Part shown: in pieces, positions 26,140-34,985 of the stretch | Layout of the letters: each line of letters opens with the position of its first letter | Numbering within the stretch: position 1 is the stretch's first letter | Source of the DNA: Hyphomicrobiales bacterium | GTDB taxonomy: Bacteria > Pseudomonadota > Alphaproteobacteria > Rhizobiales > Devosiaceae | Reading direction: 5' to 3' | NCBI GenBank assembly: GCA_027066315.1 | Contig: JAMONZ010000035.1 | Span: forward strand, 1 to 45,453 | Length of the DNA: 45,453 bases | Notes under the pieces: generated by a model | What the model saw: the letters and a program-made list of their open reading frames with translations, nothing else | What the model was told of the DNA's origin: nothing | Database searches by the model: none | Made by a program: the position numbers and the translations under genes

Positions 26140-27474
26140 CTATTTTGATTTTACTTTAGCTTGTTTTTCTTTTGCAACTTCGACATTTTCACTCTCTTCA
26201 TTGCCATTTTCTTCATCACCATCTTTTAGCTCTTTATAAATATAAAGCGGGCGAACATCACTGTTATTTACTGCCTCTTTACCAATAACAACTTCTTTAA
26301 CACCTTCTAGTGATGGAAGATCATACATTGTATCAAGCAAAATTGCTTCCATAATTGAGCGAAGACCACGAGCACCCGTTTTGCGTTCAATTGCAAGTTT
26401 TGCAATAGCACCCAACGCCTCTTCTTGGAAGGTTAACTCAACCTCCTCCATATTAAATAGGCGTTGATATTGACGGATTAATGCATTTTTAGGCTTGGTC
26501 AAAATTTCAATCAATGCATCTTCATCTAGATCTTCAAGTGTGGCAATTACTGGCAAGCGGCCAATAAATTCAGGAATAAGGCCAAATTTAACCATATCTT
26601 CTGGCTCAACTTCTGCAAATAACTCACCAACTTTGCGATCTTCTGCATCTTTAACTTCAGCACCAAAGCCAATTGAAGAGCCTTCTCCACGAGCCGCAAT
26701 GATTTTTTCAAGCCCTGCAAATGCACCACCCACGATGAACAGAATATTCGTGGTATCGACTTGTAAAAATTCTTGCTGTGGATGTTTGCGTCCGCCCTGA
26801 GGTGGAACACTTGCAACTGTTCCTTCCATTATTTTTAGAAGTGCTTGCTGCACACCCTCACCCGAAACATCTCGAGTGATAGAAGGATTATCGGATTTGC
26901 GTGAAATTTTATCAATTTCATCAATGTAAACAATACCCCGTTGGGCTTTTTCAACGTCATAATCAGATGATTGTAATAATTTTAGAATGATATTTTCAAC
27001 ATCTTCACCCACATAGCCTGCTTCTGTAAGCGTGGTTGCATCTGCCATAGTGAAAGGCACATCAATTATGCGAGCAAGTGTTTGCGCTAAAAGAGTTTTA
27101 CCGCAACCTGTTGGCCCAATAAGCAAAATATTTGACTTTGAAAGCTCAATATCTTGCTCTTTTGTTGAATGATGAAGACGCTTATAGTGATTATGCACGG
27201 CAACAGAAAGCACTCGCTTGGCTTTTGCCTGCCCAATAACATAGTCATCAAGAGTTTTACATATTTCTGCTGGAGTTGGAACACCATCAGAAGATTTTAC
27301 CGTTGAAGATTTATTCTCCTCTTTGATAATATCCATACATAATTCAACACATTCATCACAAATGAATACGGTTGGGCCAGCAATTAGCTTACGCACTTCA
27401 TGCTGAGATTTTCCGCAAAACGAACAATAAAGTGTGTTTTTTGAACTATCGCTATCTGATTTATCTTTAGACAT
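26140..27474 (-). CDS. clpX: ClpX, ATPase and substrate-unfolding subunit of ClpXP
   Basis: A 444-residue AAA+ unfoldase. The N-terminal zinc-binding domain has C17/C20 (CSFC) and C39/C42 (CDEC). Walker A is [15 protein letters not shown], Walker [10 protein letters not shown], and the pore/IGF regions GYVGEDV and [21 protein letters not shown] are present. The start [11 protein letters not shown] at 27474 is chosen over an in-frame upstream codon at 27507 on homology; GGAG lies about 12 bases upstream, further than usual. The C-terminal tail is unusually charged ([24 protein letters not shown]). Confidence 0.96.
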   Translation of the reverse strand: MSKDKSDSDSSKNTLYCSFCGKSQHEVRKLIAGPTVFICDECVELCMDIIKEENKSSTVKSSDGVPTPAEICKTLDDYVIGQAKAKRVLSVAVHNHYKRLHHSTKEQDIELSKSNILLIGPTGCGKTLLAQTLARIIDVPFTMADATTLTEAGYVGEDVENIILKLLQSSDYDVEKAQRGIVYIDEIDKISRKSDNPSITRDVSGEGVQQALLKIMEGTVASVPPQGGRKHPQQEFLQVDTTNILFIVGGAFAGLEKIIAARGEGSSIGFGAEVKDAEDRKVGELFAEVEPEDMVKFGLIPEFIGRLPVIATLEDLDEDALIEILTKPKNALIRQYQRLFNMEEVELTFQEEALGAIAKLAIERKTGARGLRSIMEAILLDTMYDLPSLEGVKEVVIGKEAVNNSDVRPLYIYKELKDGDEENGNEESENVEVAKEKQAKVKSK

Positions 27475-27566
27475 TCTTTTTAAAACTCCAACAAAGGCAA
27501 TTTGCACTTAATGACTTAGTATCTTACTATTTAGCACCACGCTAATACGCATATATAAATAAAGAG

Positions 27567-27617
27567 TAAGTTTGGAACATAAACTTATGCATAATATGAA
27601 GCAATCTTCCAAACTTA
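27567..27617 (-). terminator. Long inverted repeat after clpP (candidate terminator or processing site)
   Basis: Perfect 10-bp arms, TAAGTTTGGA (27567-27576) and TCCAAACTTA (27608-27617), with a 31-nt loop that has its own smaller palindrome. On the minus strand the arm is followed by CTCTTTATTTATAT, weakly U-rich. It could partly separate clpP from clpX. Confidence 0.45.
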
Positions 27618-27638
27618 ATTATTGTAATCTCAGTTAAT

Positions 27639-28271
27639 TTAAGATTTTTCTTGTGTTGGCATCGCACGTTTTTCATGTATTTGATCGATAATGCCGAATT
27701 TTTTTGCTTCTTGTGGCGATAAAAAATTATCACGATCAAGTGCTTTTTCAACATCTTTTAGGCTTTGACCTGTGTGCTTTACATATATTTCGTTCAAGCG
27801 TTTTTTAACATTTTCTGTTTCTTTGGCATGAATCATAATATCACTTGCTTGCCCCTGATAGCCGCCAGATGGCTGATGCAGCATAACTCGTGAATTTGGC
27901 AAGATACCTCGCATGCCATTTTCGCCTGCTGCAAGTAAGAGCGAACCCATTGATGCCGCCTGCCCCATGCATAATGTTGCAACTTGAGGGCGAATAAACT
28001 GCATAGTGTCATAAATTGATAAGCCAGAAGTCACCACGCCACCTGGTGAATTAATATACATTGAGATTTCTTTTTTTGGATTTTCAGACTCCAAAAACAA
28101 TAATTGAGCAACAATAACCGAAGCCATATTATCTTCAACCTGACCAGTTACAAAAATAATGCGCTCTTTAAGCAAGCGTGAATATATATCATATGAACGC
28201 TCACCACGGTTAGTTTGCTCAACAACCATTGGTACTAGCGTATTCATATAGGTATCAATTGGATCTCTCAT
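27639..28271 (-). CDS. clpP: ClpP, ATP-dependent Clp protease proteolytic subunit
   Basis: A 210-residue serine peptidase with the catalytic triad at S107 (GQAASMGS), H132 (MLHQPSGG) and D181 (ALDRDNF). The N-terminus [34 protein letters not shown] is typical, including the region trimmed in the mature tetradecamer. ClpP partners with ClpX, encoded just downstream, for regulated proteolysis. The upstream 196 bp (28272-28467) is AT-rich and presumably holds its promoter. Confidence 0.97.
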   Translation of the reverse strand: MRDPIDTYMNTLVPMVVEQTNRGERSYDIYSRLLKERIIFVTGQVEDNMASVIVAQLLFLESENPKKEISMYINSPGGVVTSGLSIYDTMQFIRPQVATLCMGQAASMGSLLLAAGENGMRGILPNSRVMLHQPSGGYQGQASDIMIHAKETENVKKRLNEIYVKHTGQSLKDVEKALDRDNFLSPQEAKKFGIIDQIHEKRAMPTQEKS

Positions 28272-28467
28272 TTTAGTAAAGCCTTATTCTGATTTAAGTT
28301 CGAAGTATAAAAAATCTAACTGATTGCAATAGATAAACTGTTAACGTCGAGGTAATTTGTTAAATAGGCATAAATAAGATGAGTTCAATGGATAATGAAA
28401 TATTAAATTAAATCATTCTACATTTGTGCAATTATTATTAATTTTGCTAAGAAATTTTTTGATAAAA

Positions 28468-29031
28468 TTAGTTAGTACCACTGTAATTCATTGCCTTGGA
28501 CAAATTGAAGTCAGGGTCTTGATACTCAGATTTAGAAATTCTTGGGTCGTTTATTTTGTCAACAATGAGCTGATTTGTTTTTATTGCGCCCACCAAAACA
28601 TCAGCAATTTGAGAGCGTTTTAACACACCACTCATAACAAGTTCTCCAACCTTATGCCCAATTTCATTGTTGTGAATGTCACCCATTGATTCACGCATTT
28701 GGTTGCCTAGCTTAGTTGAATTTTTATCTAGCACATATTTTGGAACATCTCTTACCAAGAATAATACTATTTCTTGACTCCACCCTAAAAAGTCAGCCGT
28801 TCCAACATTATACTCTATCGAGAGTTGAGCAGACATGTATGAATGCTCAAATGCGTTGCCCTCCAAGCTATCTAATTTTTTATCGCTAATGAGCTGCAAC
28901 CCTTCACTCTTATATTTAAAATAAGAAATGTTTCTTTGTGGGTATTGCTTAATAGAATTCATAATAGAAGAATTATCCATTAAAGTAATAAAACTAGCAG
29001 GGACACTATTGGTTAAACTATTTAATGGCAT
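28468..29031 (-). CDS. Unknown protein, 187 aa, with NAFxH...SA and DxHNNxxG motifs
   Basis: A soluble protein without signal peptide or membrane helix. The recognisable elements are GNAFEHSYMSAQLS (58-71) and RESMGDIHNNEIGHKVGE (113-130). Paired N-A-x-x-H-x-x-x-S-A and D-x-H-N-N-x-x-G motifs resemble a domain I recall as DUF6973, found in scattered bacterial proteins, sometimes at toxin C-termini; this link is from memory. The conserved His, Asp and Asn residues could bind a metal or form a catalytic site. The start has AAGGTG eight bases upstream. The gene lies between nnr and clpP on the same strand, 38 bp after nnr. Confidence 0.65.
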   Translation of the reverse strand: MPLNSLTNSVPASFITLMDNSSIMNSIKQYPQRNISYFKYKSEGLQLISDKKLDSLEGNAFEHSYMSAQLSIEYNVGTADFLGWSQEIVLFLVRDVPKYVLDKNSTKLGNQMRESMGDIHNNEIGHKVGELVMSGVLKRSQIADVLVGAIKTNQLIVDKINDPRISKSEYQDPDFNLSKAMNYSGTN

Positions 29032-29069
29032 TTTATTTTCACCTTAAATTTGCTGAAAGCTCAATGAAG

Positions 29070-30548
29070 TTAATTATTATCTTGCCTTAATACAAAAGGC
29101 AATAGACTAGGCAGATCATCGGCAATTAACCCCTGCCCGCCAAAGGCAGATCCAGCCTCGCCATGCAAGTATACCCCCGCCATTGCTGCTTTTTTAGCAC
29201 TTAACCCCTGAGCTAACAACCCACCAATAATCCCACTTAAAACATCACCTGAACCAGCCGTGGCTAAATATGGCGGAGCATTATTATTTATCGCCACCTT
29301 GCCATTTGGAGTGGCAATTATTGTATCTGCTCCCTTTAACACAATAGTTGCACCACTAATTTTTGCGGCTAGTCTTGCTTTTTTAACCTTTGATATGTCG
29401 TTTATATCAAATAGTTTGGCAAACTCGCCCATGTGAGGCGTTAGAACCACCTCGCCATAGGACTTAGCTTTTATTGCATCGAATAATATTTGTGGGTTTT
29501 TTGAAAAACTACTCATTCCATCGGCATCAATCACCATGCTTGCACTTGAGTTAAGTGCCGCCAATACCAATTTTTGTGTTCTGCTCCCTACACCTAAGGC
29601 AGGGCCAATAACAATTGAGTTAAATCGCTTGTCTAATAGTATATTTGACAATTCATTAGCGGTTTTTGCTTCAATTAACATGATTGAGCTTAAATGATTG
29701 GCGTGGACTAAAAGGGCTGATTTTTCACCTGCCAGTGTAACTAAGCCAGCCCCAATTCTAAGTGCTGATCTTGCTGCTAATCGTGCTGCACCTGTGTGCA
29801 ATTCATCACCCGAAATTACAATGCAATGCCCTGCATCATATTTATGATTTAAAGGGTTTCGCTTTGGCAACGTCCAAAGGTTTGGCGAGTTTAACCAAGT
29901 ACTTACCTCAATTTTTTGCAAAACTGATTCAACAATTCCAATATCAGCAATGTGCAATTGGTTGCAATATTCTCGCCCCGGTAACAGATAATGCCCTAGT
30001 TTGGGCTTGAAAAAACTAACCGTTTGTTTAGCGATAATGGCAATGCCACGAACCTGCCCAGTTTCACCATCAATGCCTGACGCAATATCAATTGCTACAA
30101 CTGGCAAGCCGCTTTTATTCACTAAATCAATGAAATGAGCCAAATCGCCTTCAATATTTCTATCTAAACCCGTTCCAAACAGTGCATCAACAATTAGATC
30201 AGCATTATTGATAAGGTTAGGGTGCAATATTTTAATTTCGGCTTCATATCTATCAGCATTGATTTTTGCATCGCCTTTAAGGGTGCTTTTATTGCCAAAT
30301 AGTGCCAACTCCACCTGCCAGCCCTGCTGTTTTAAAAGCCGTGCAACAACAAAACCATCACCACCATTATTCCCCGGCCCACAAATAACCAAAACATTAC
30401 ATTTTTGATATGATGCCAAAATCTGCTCAGCAACGACTTGGCCAGCATTTTCCATTAAATCAATGCTAGGCACACCGCCCTTAATAGCCAGCGCATCAGC
30501 CTTGGCCATTTGTTTAGGGGTAAGCAAAATATTCTCATCATCACACAT
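29070..30548 (-). CDS. nnr: Bifunctional NAD(P)HX epimerase / ADP-dependent NAD(P)HX dehydratase
   Basis: A 492-residue fusion. The N-terminal YjeF_N epimerase domain has VICGPGNNGGDGFVVARLL and VDALFGTGLDR. The C-terminal ribokinase-like dehydratase domain has VVLTPHMGEFAKLF, TIVLKGADTII and the signature ATAGSGDVLSGIIGGLLAQG. Together they repair damaged hydrated NADH and NADPH. In related genomes the gene often lies near glnB-glnA, as here, though now separated from them by the restriction-modification insertion, tig and the zur region. Confidence 0.96.
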   Translation of the reverse strand: MCDDENILLTPKQMAKADALAIKGGVPSIDLMENAGQVVAEQILASYQKCNVLVICGPGNNGGDGFVVARLLKQQGWQVELALFGNKSTLKGDAKINADRYEAEIKILHPNLINNADLIVDALFGTGLDRNIEGDLAHFIDLVNKSGLPVVAIDIASGIDGETGQVRGIAIIAKQTVSFFKPKLGHYLLPGREYCNQLHIADIGIVESVLQKIEVSTWLNSPNLWTLPKRNPLNHKYDAGHCIVISGDELHTGAARLAARSALRIGAGLVTLAGEKSALLVHANHLSSIMLIEAKTANELSNILLDKRFNSIVIGPALGVGSRTQKLVLAALNSSASMVIDADGMSSFSKNPQILFDAIKAKSYGEVVLTPHMGEFAKLFDINDISKVKKARLAAKISGATIVLKGADTIIATPNGKVAINNNAPPYLATAGSGDVLSGIIGGLLAQGLSAKKAAMAGVYLHGEAGSAFGGQGLIADDLPSLLPFVLRQDNN

Positions 30549-30580
30549 AATAACTATACCCTAACCCGATTTCCACCAAC

Positions 30581-30621
30581 AAAAAAGGCCTCATCGCAAA
30601 TGGTGAGGCCTTTTTTAATAT
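30581..30621. repeat. Terminator-like direct repeat, copy 1 (left of the restriction-modification genes)
   Basis: This copy matches 32760-32799 at 38 of 41 aligned positions. It contains GGCCTCA (30587-30593) facing TGAGGCC (30604-30610), extended by six As and six Ts, so it can form a 13-bp stem and work as a terminator on either strand. It lies between two divergent genes, nnr and the nuclease gene, where no transcript needs to end, which suggests that it was duplicated. Confidence 0.9.
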
Positions 30622-30702
30622 CTTGCAATACTTAGAGGCAAGAATCAGATAAAAGAAAATATAAGTGTTTAAAGTTCATATTTATGAGAAAGGAGAAATT
30701 GA

Positions 30703-31461
30703 ATGAGTGAGTATAATCTGGGCTTTATCAGCGATGAAGATATTTTCGAACATGTTCTTGACACTGTAAAAAAATACAGAATTTCTCCTAGTTCGGTCAA
30801 TCTTAAAAAATTCAATAAAAACCTCATAGACCCCATAAAACTTACTTTTGATTCTAAAGTTTATAGCCAAGACTTAACTGATATTGTTGAAAATGAAATT
30901 TTACGTCAAATAGACAAAACAAACAATAATCATATTGGGTATTTTCATCAAAATATTTTTAAATATTTTGGAAATGGCTGGATAGTTCCACAGAGAGGAT
31001 ATGATTTAGAAAATGAAAATGAAAACTTTTTTGTGGAGCTAAAAAACAAACACAATACTATGAATTCATCGTCATCACAAAAAACCTATATAAAAATGCA
31101 AGATAGTATTTTGAGAAACGATAAAGCAATATGCATGTTAGTAGAAGTTATTGCAAAAAAAAGTCAAAATATTACTTGGCGGATAAGTTTAAATGGCGAA
31201 CCATTTGCCAATAATAGAATTCGTAGAGTTTCAATTGATAAATTTTATGAATTGGTTAGCGGTGATAAGCATGCATTTAAAAAACTATGTGAAAAACTCC
31301 CCCAAATAATATCTGATGCAGTAAGCAGTTTAGATGAGCTTGTAGCGCAAAATAGCGTTATGGAAGAATTAAACGCAATTTCACCTAATCTTTTAAAAAG
31401 TCTATATCTTTTGTCATTTCAAAAATATGAGGGGTTTAATGAGTTTAAGGTTGAGCAATAA
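30703..31461 (+). CDS. Type II restriction endonuclease, Eco47II-like (predicted GGNCC)
   Basis: A 252-residue protein recognised as an Eco47II-family endonuclease from its whole-length pattern, notably LGFISDEDIFEHV, NKNLIDPIKLTFDSKVY, NNHIGYFHQNIFKY and KNKHNTMNSSSSQKTY. A PD-(D/E)xK-type site is visible as D101 and E112-x-K114 (GYDLENENENFFVELK). Eco47II cuts GGNCC; specificity here is inferred from family. AAAGGAG precedes the ATG, and the stop overlaps the methyltransferase start by one base (TAATG). The gene is plus-strand within a minus-strand block and probably acquired. Confidence 0.9.
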   Translation: MSEYNLGFISDEDIFEHVLDTVKKYRISPSSVNLKKFNKNLIDPIKLTFDSKVYSQDLTDIVENEILRQIDKTNNNHIGYFHQNIFKYFGNGWIVPQRGYDLENENENFFVELKNKHNTMNSSSSQKTYIKMQDSILRNDKAICMLVEVIAKKSQNITWRISLNGEPFANNRIRRVSIDKFYELVSGDKHAFKKLCEKLPQIISDAVSSLDELVAQNSVMEELNAISPNLLKSLYLLSFQKYEGFNEFKVEQ

Positions 31462-32759
31462 TGAAAAATAATACTCACTCACTTGCCCAAGTTGCTGATA
31501 TTTTATCCGTTAGTAAATCTATCATTCAAAAATGGGAAAATAACAAAAAACTTATCCCTTCAATAAATCCAACAACAGGTGATAAAGAATATAGCAGTGC
31601 GCAAATTATGAAATTTGAGCAAGCAAAAGCTATGTTTAATGGAGAATGGGATAAAGAAACAAAAATAACACCCCTTAAACAGTATAATTGCATAGAGTTG
31701 TTCGCTGGGGCTGGTGGTCTGGCACTTGGCTTAGAAAAATCAGGGCTTCATACAAAGATGCTAAATGAGATAGATCGTCACGCTTGTGCGACCCTCAAAA
31801 AAAACAGACCAAACTGGAATGTTATTGAAGGTGATATTGCAAAGATTGATTTCAATCAATATTTTAATAAAATTGATGTTTTATCTGGTGGTTTCCCCTG
31901 CCAAGCATTCTCCTATGCTGGGAAAAAACTAGGGCTTGAAGACACCAGAGGAACGTTATTCTTTGAGTTTGGCAGGGCTATAAAAGAAATTTCTCCTAAG
32001 ATTTTTATAGCAGAGAATGTCAAGGGCTTAGCTTCGCATGACAATGGGCGAACACTTGAAACCATCAAACAAGTTTTTGGTGACTTAGGTTATAGTTTAG
32101 TCGAGCCAAAGATATTAAAGGCAATTTTTTATCAAGTACCGCAAAAAAGAGAACGGCTAATTTTGATTGGAATTAGAAATGACCTCGCCCATCTTGCTAA
32201 TTTTTCTTGGCCATCTCCTTATACTAGAATAATGACGCTTAAAGACGCACTTAAAAAAGGAAAATTATACGATTGTGATGTTCCCAAATCACAAGGACAA
32301 ATATACCCAAAGAGAAAAGAGGAAATCTTAAGAAATGTGCCGCAAGGTGGGTATTGGAGGGATTTACCTGATGTTTTACAAAGAGAGTATATGCAAAAAA
32401 GCTATTTTCTTGGAGGAGGCAAAACAGGCATGGCTCGACGATTATCATGGGAAGAGCCCAGCCTTACATTAACTTGCTCACCTGCGCAAAAACAAACAGA
32501 GAGATGTCACCCAGAAGAAACACGCCCTCTTACAGTTAGAGAGTATGCAAGAGTGCAAACATTTCCTGATAGTTGGGAATTTATGGGATCTATTAGTAAT
32601 CAATACAAGCAAATAGGTAATGCAGTTCCTATTAATTTAGCGTATGCGATTGGCAGGTCTTTAATAAAAATACTAAATGATATTCACCTTGCTGAAATTC
32701 AAAACCTTGAGCAAATAGAAAATTTATCAAAATCAACTACTAATCATTCAAATCACTAA
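31461..32759 (+). CDS. DNA (cytosine-5) methyltransferase with N-terminal MerR-like HTH
   Basis: A 432-residue m5C methyltransferase partnering the upstream nuclease. Motif I is IELFAGAGGLALGLE (from 78), motif IV GGFPCQAFS with catalytic C147, motif VI AENVKGL, motif VIII QKRERLILIGIR, motif IX LTVREYARVQTFPDSW and motif X QIGNAVP. Residues about 5-55 resemble a MerR-type helix-turn-helix (LAQVADILSVSKSIIQKWENNKKL), absent from minimal enzymes. Such extensions can repress the enzyme's own operon, which would control the balance with the nuclease. Methylation protects GGNCC sites if the family assignment holds. Confidence 0.92.
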   Translation: MKNNTHSLAQVADILSVSKSIIQKWENNKKLIPSINPTTGDKEYSSAQIMKFEQAKAMFNGEWDKETKITPLKQYNCIELFAGAGGLALGLEKSGLHTKMLNEIDRHACATLKKNRPNWNVIEGDIAKIDFNQYFNKIDVLSGGFPCQAFSYAGKKLGLEDTRGTLFFEFGRAIKEISPKIFIAENVKGLASHDNGRTLETIKQVFGDLGYSLVEPKILKAIFYQVPQKRERLILIGIRNDLAHLANFSWPSPYTRIMTLKDALKKGKLYDCDVPKSQGQIYPKRKEEILRNVPQGGYWRDLPDVLQREYMQKSYFLGGGKTGMARRLSWEEPSLTLTCSPAQKQTERCHPEETRPLTVREYARVQTFPDSWEFMGSISNQYKQIGNAVPINLAYAIGRSLIKILNDIHLAEIQNLEQIENLSKSTTNHSNH

Positions 32760-32799
32760 AAAAAAGACCTCATCGCAAATGGTGAGGCCTTTTTAGTAT
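32760..32799 (-). terminator. Terminator of tig; direct repeat copy 2 (right of the restriction-modification genes)
   Basis: On the minus strand GGCCTCA (32789-32783) pairs with TGAGGTC (32772-32766), one G-U included, then U7 or more. It lies about 20 bp after the tig stop, so this is its natural terminator. On the plus strand the same stem has an A-C mismatch but could still end the restriction-modification transcript. Confidence 0.88.
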
Positions 32800-32818
32800 T
32801 TAAGGATACTTCGAAGAG

Positions 32819-34204
32819 TTAGTGATTATGTTCTTGTGGCACGTCGTCATCTTCTTCGTCTTTTTTGATCATTTCAGCCAATTCTTCACGAGTAACTTTT
32901 TTCTCGGTTTTGTTGGCTAATTCTGTAACAAACTCGACTACTTTATTTTCAAAAATTGGAGCGCGTAGGCCTGCTACTGCTTCTGGATTTTTGCGATAAT
33001 AGTCGTAAACTTCTTGTTCTTGTCCGGGGAAGCGTTGTACTTCAGCTATTAGGGCTTGTTGCAATTCTTCTTCTGCAATTTCAATTTTATTCACAGTTCC
33101 AACTTCAGCAACAACAAGACCTAGACGAACTCTACGCTCTGCAATACGGCCATATTGCTCCTTTGCTTTTTCTTCTGTTGTGCCTTCGTCTTCAAAAGAT
33201 TTTCCATGCTCTTTAATTTCGTGTGTTACACGCTCCCAAATTGCATTAAATTCAGCTTCAACCAAACCTTCTGGAACATCAAGTTTATGACCTTCATCTA
33301 GTGCATCAAGCACTTGGCGCTTAACACGCTGAGAACCCATGCTATTTAAAGCATTTGCCATTTGGTCTTTTATTGCCGTGCGAAGAGCAGCTAAATCGTC
33401 TAGTCCAAGAGTTTTTGCAAATTCATCGTCTGCTTTGCCCTCTTTTGGAGCATCAACATGAAGAATTTCAACATCAAATGTTGCATCTTTTCCAGCAAGT
33501 TTATCGCTAGAGTAATCTTTTGGGAAAGTTACATTGATTACGCCCTTATCGCCCTTTTTCATGCCGATAAGTTTATCTTCAAAACCTGGAATAAAGTCAC
33601 CAGAGCCAATTACTAGGTGAGAATGATCGGCTTTGCCGCCATCAAACGGCACGCCATCAATTTTACCTTCAAAATTAAGACCAACCTTGTCGCCATCTGC
33701 AATAACACCCTTATCGCCTTTGTCTTCATATTGACGTTGGTTAAGATAAAGACGCTCAAGTTCCGTATCGACTTCTTTCTCTTCAATATCAACAACTGGC
33801 TGCTCGATTTCTACTTTTTTAAAGTCCATCAATTTAATTTTAGGAAGAATTTCATAAGAAATATCAAAAATTAGGTCATCAACACCGTCCATAACTTTTT
33901 CGATATTGCTTTTTTCTTCGTCTAGATCAATTTTTGGCTGCATTGCAGCTTTTTCTTCACGCTTCTCAAGATTTTCAGTAACGCTTTTATTGATTTCTTC
34001 TTGCACAACTTCAGACATTGTTGAGCGACCATAGACTTTTTTTAGATGAGAAAGTGGCACTTTACCTGGTCTAAAACCTTTAATCGTGGCTTTTTCTTTT
34101 ACCTCGCCTAGCTTTGCGTCAAGACGTGTTTGCAAATGTTTTGCTGGTATTTTAACGTTTAATTTGCGCTTTAGGCCTTCGTTAAGTGTTTCTGTAACCT
34201 TCAT
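32819..34204 (-). CDS. tig: Trigger factor, ribosome-associated chaperone and prolyl isomerase
   Basis: A 461-residue trigger factor. The ribosome-binding signature is GFRPGKVPLSHLKKVYG (41-57), followed by an FKBP-like domain with DGDKVGLNFEGKIDGVPFDGGKADHSHLVIGSGDFIPGFEDKLIGMKKG-type sequence around 165-215 and a helical C-terminal domain. It binds nascent chains at the exit tunnel. The C-terminus is acidic then His-containing (DEEDDDVPQEHNH). It is followed by the duplicated terminator and preceded by tRNA-Leu on the same strand. Confidence 0.96.
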   Translation of the reverse strand: MKVTETLNEGLKRKLNVKIPAKHLQTRLDAKLGEVKEKATIKGFRPGKVPLSHLKKVYGRSTMSEVVQEEINKSVTENLEKREEKAAMQPKIDLDEEKSNIEKVMDGVDDLIFDISYEILPKIKLMDFKKVEIEQPVVDIEEKEVDTELERLYLNQRQYEDKGDKGVIADGDKVGLNFEGKIDGVPFDGGKADHSHLVIGSGDFIPGFEDKLIGMKKGDKGVINVTFPKDYSSDKLAGKDATFDVEILHVDAPKEGKADDEFAKTLGLDDLAALRTAIKDQMANALNSMGSQRVKRQVLDALDEGHKLDVPEGLVEAEFNAIWERVTHEIKEHGKSFEDEGTTEEKAKEQYGRIAERRVRLGLVVAEVGTVNKIEIAEEELQQALIAEVQRFPGQEQEVYDYYRKNPEAVAGLRAPIFENKVVEFVTELANKTEKKVTREELAEMIKKDEEDDDVPQEHNH

Positions 34205-34271
34205 GAATCTAATCCAAATCTTTTTGAGATATCACTATTAAAATATTGCTTGCCTTCTAGTTAGAACAATC

Positions 34272-34356
34272 TGGTGCGGGTGGAGGGACTTGAACCCCCA
34301 CGCCTCGCGGCACAAGAACCTAAATCTTGCGTGTCTACCAATTTCACCACACCCGC
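34272..34356 (-). tRNA. tRNA-Leu (anticodon TAG)
   Basis: An 85-nt class II tRNA on the minus strand with a long variable arm. The acceptor stem pairs GCGGGTG (5' end at 34356) with CACCCGC, the anticodon loop is TTTAGGT between CAAGA and TCTTG, the variable stem reads TGCCGCGAGGCGT, and the T arm has GTTCAAGTC. The terminal CCA is encoded. It reads CTA/CTN leucine codons. The remaining part of the 34205-34496 spacer shows no gene. Confidence 0.97.
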
Positions 34357-34496
34357 CAAATTGTTCTAATGGGCATATTTTTTGCCAGTGTCTAAAGCAA
34401 GTTTACTGCCCAGTCAAAGCCAAATTAAGCTAAAGAGCAAAAGAAATGCATTATTTCTACTTTTTTGCGCTTTTACTTGTATTTTTTGCATGTATT

Positions 34497-34895
34497 TTAA
34501 TGAGTTTGCAAAACATTGGTCTCAAATAGCAACCAAGCAATGTCCAGAGTTAGCAAAACACATGAAATAAGGAATATTCTAAAAGATTTTAGCTTTTTTG
34601 GCTTGCATGATTCGTGATCGCAACTATTGGCAGCTGCTTTGCAATCTACATTATATGCTACAAGATTAAAAATTCCACTAATAAACACCCCACTCACCGC
34701 AATGCCAAGTAACACTGGGTGATAGGCATCAACTAAAGCATAAAGAGGATTGCTGGCCAATGCAGCACCCAAACCAAGCGTAGTGCCAAGCCCAATTAAA
34801 GCGGCAATAACAGGAACACCACAACATAACATATGCGGAATAAGCGAAAGCATAGTAATTAGTGTGGTGGTTTTTCTAATATTTGTTGTTTGCAT
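34497..34895 (-). CDS. Small cysteine-rich membrane protein divergent from zur
   Basis: A 132-residue protein with three to four predicted helices (about 12-45, 62-82 and 104-124). Potential metal ligands are striking: H21, C24 and C25 in the first helix (LIPHMLCCGVP), and C85, C92, H94 and C97 in a loop (DCKAAANSCDHESCKPKK). The layout is reminiscent of MerT/MerC-like small metal transporters, but I do not recognise a defined family. It is divergent from the Zur gene with two palindromes between them, so zinc-responsive expression is likely. It could be part of a zinc uptake or sensing pathway. Confidence 0.75.
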   Translation of the reverse strand: MQTTNIRKTTTLITMLSLIPHMLCCGVPVIAALIGLGTTLGLGAALASNPLYALVDAYHPVLLGIAVSGVFISGIFNLVAYNVDCKAAANSCDHESCKPKKLKSFRIFLISCVLLTLDIAWLLFETNVLQTH

Positions 34896-34910
34896 TTTAA
34901 AATACCTATA

Positions 34911-34925
34911 TGTTAAAAATTAACA
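34911..34925. promoter_or_regulatory. Candidate Zur operator 1
   Basis: TGTTAAAAATTAACA is a perfect 6-3-6 palindrome, 15 bp, 15 bp upstream of the membrane-protein start. It shares the outer TGTTA...TAACA pattern with the second site at 34934-34948 and with the general form of Zur boxes as I recall them (TGTTAtnnnaTAACA-like). Confidence 0.6.
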
Positions 34926-34933
34926 TTTGCAAC

Positions 34934-34948
34934 TGTTACAGTTTAACA
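34934..34948. promoter_or_regulatory. Candidate Zur operator 2
   Basis: TGTTACAGTTTAACA has 5-5-5 palindromic form with the same TGTTA/TAACA arms as operator 1. Centres of the two sites are 23 bp apart, about two helical turns, so they lie on the same DNA face. It is 37 bp upstream of the zur ATG. Confidence 0.6.
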
Positions 34949-34985
34949 ATAAAGAAAGTCAACAAAATAATTATCTAAGGTTTTT

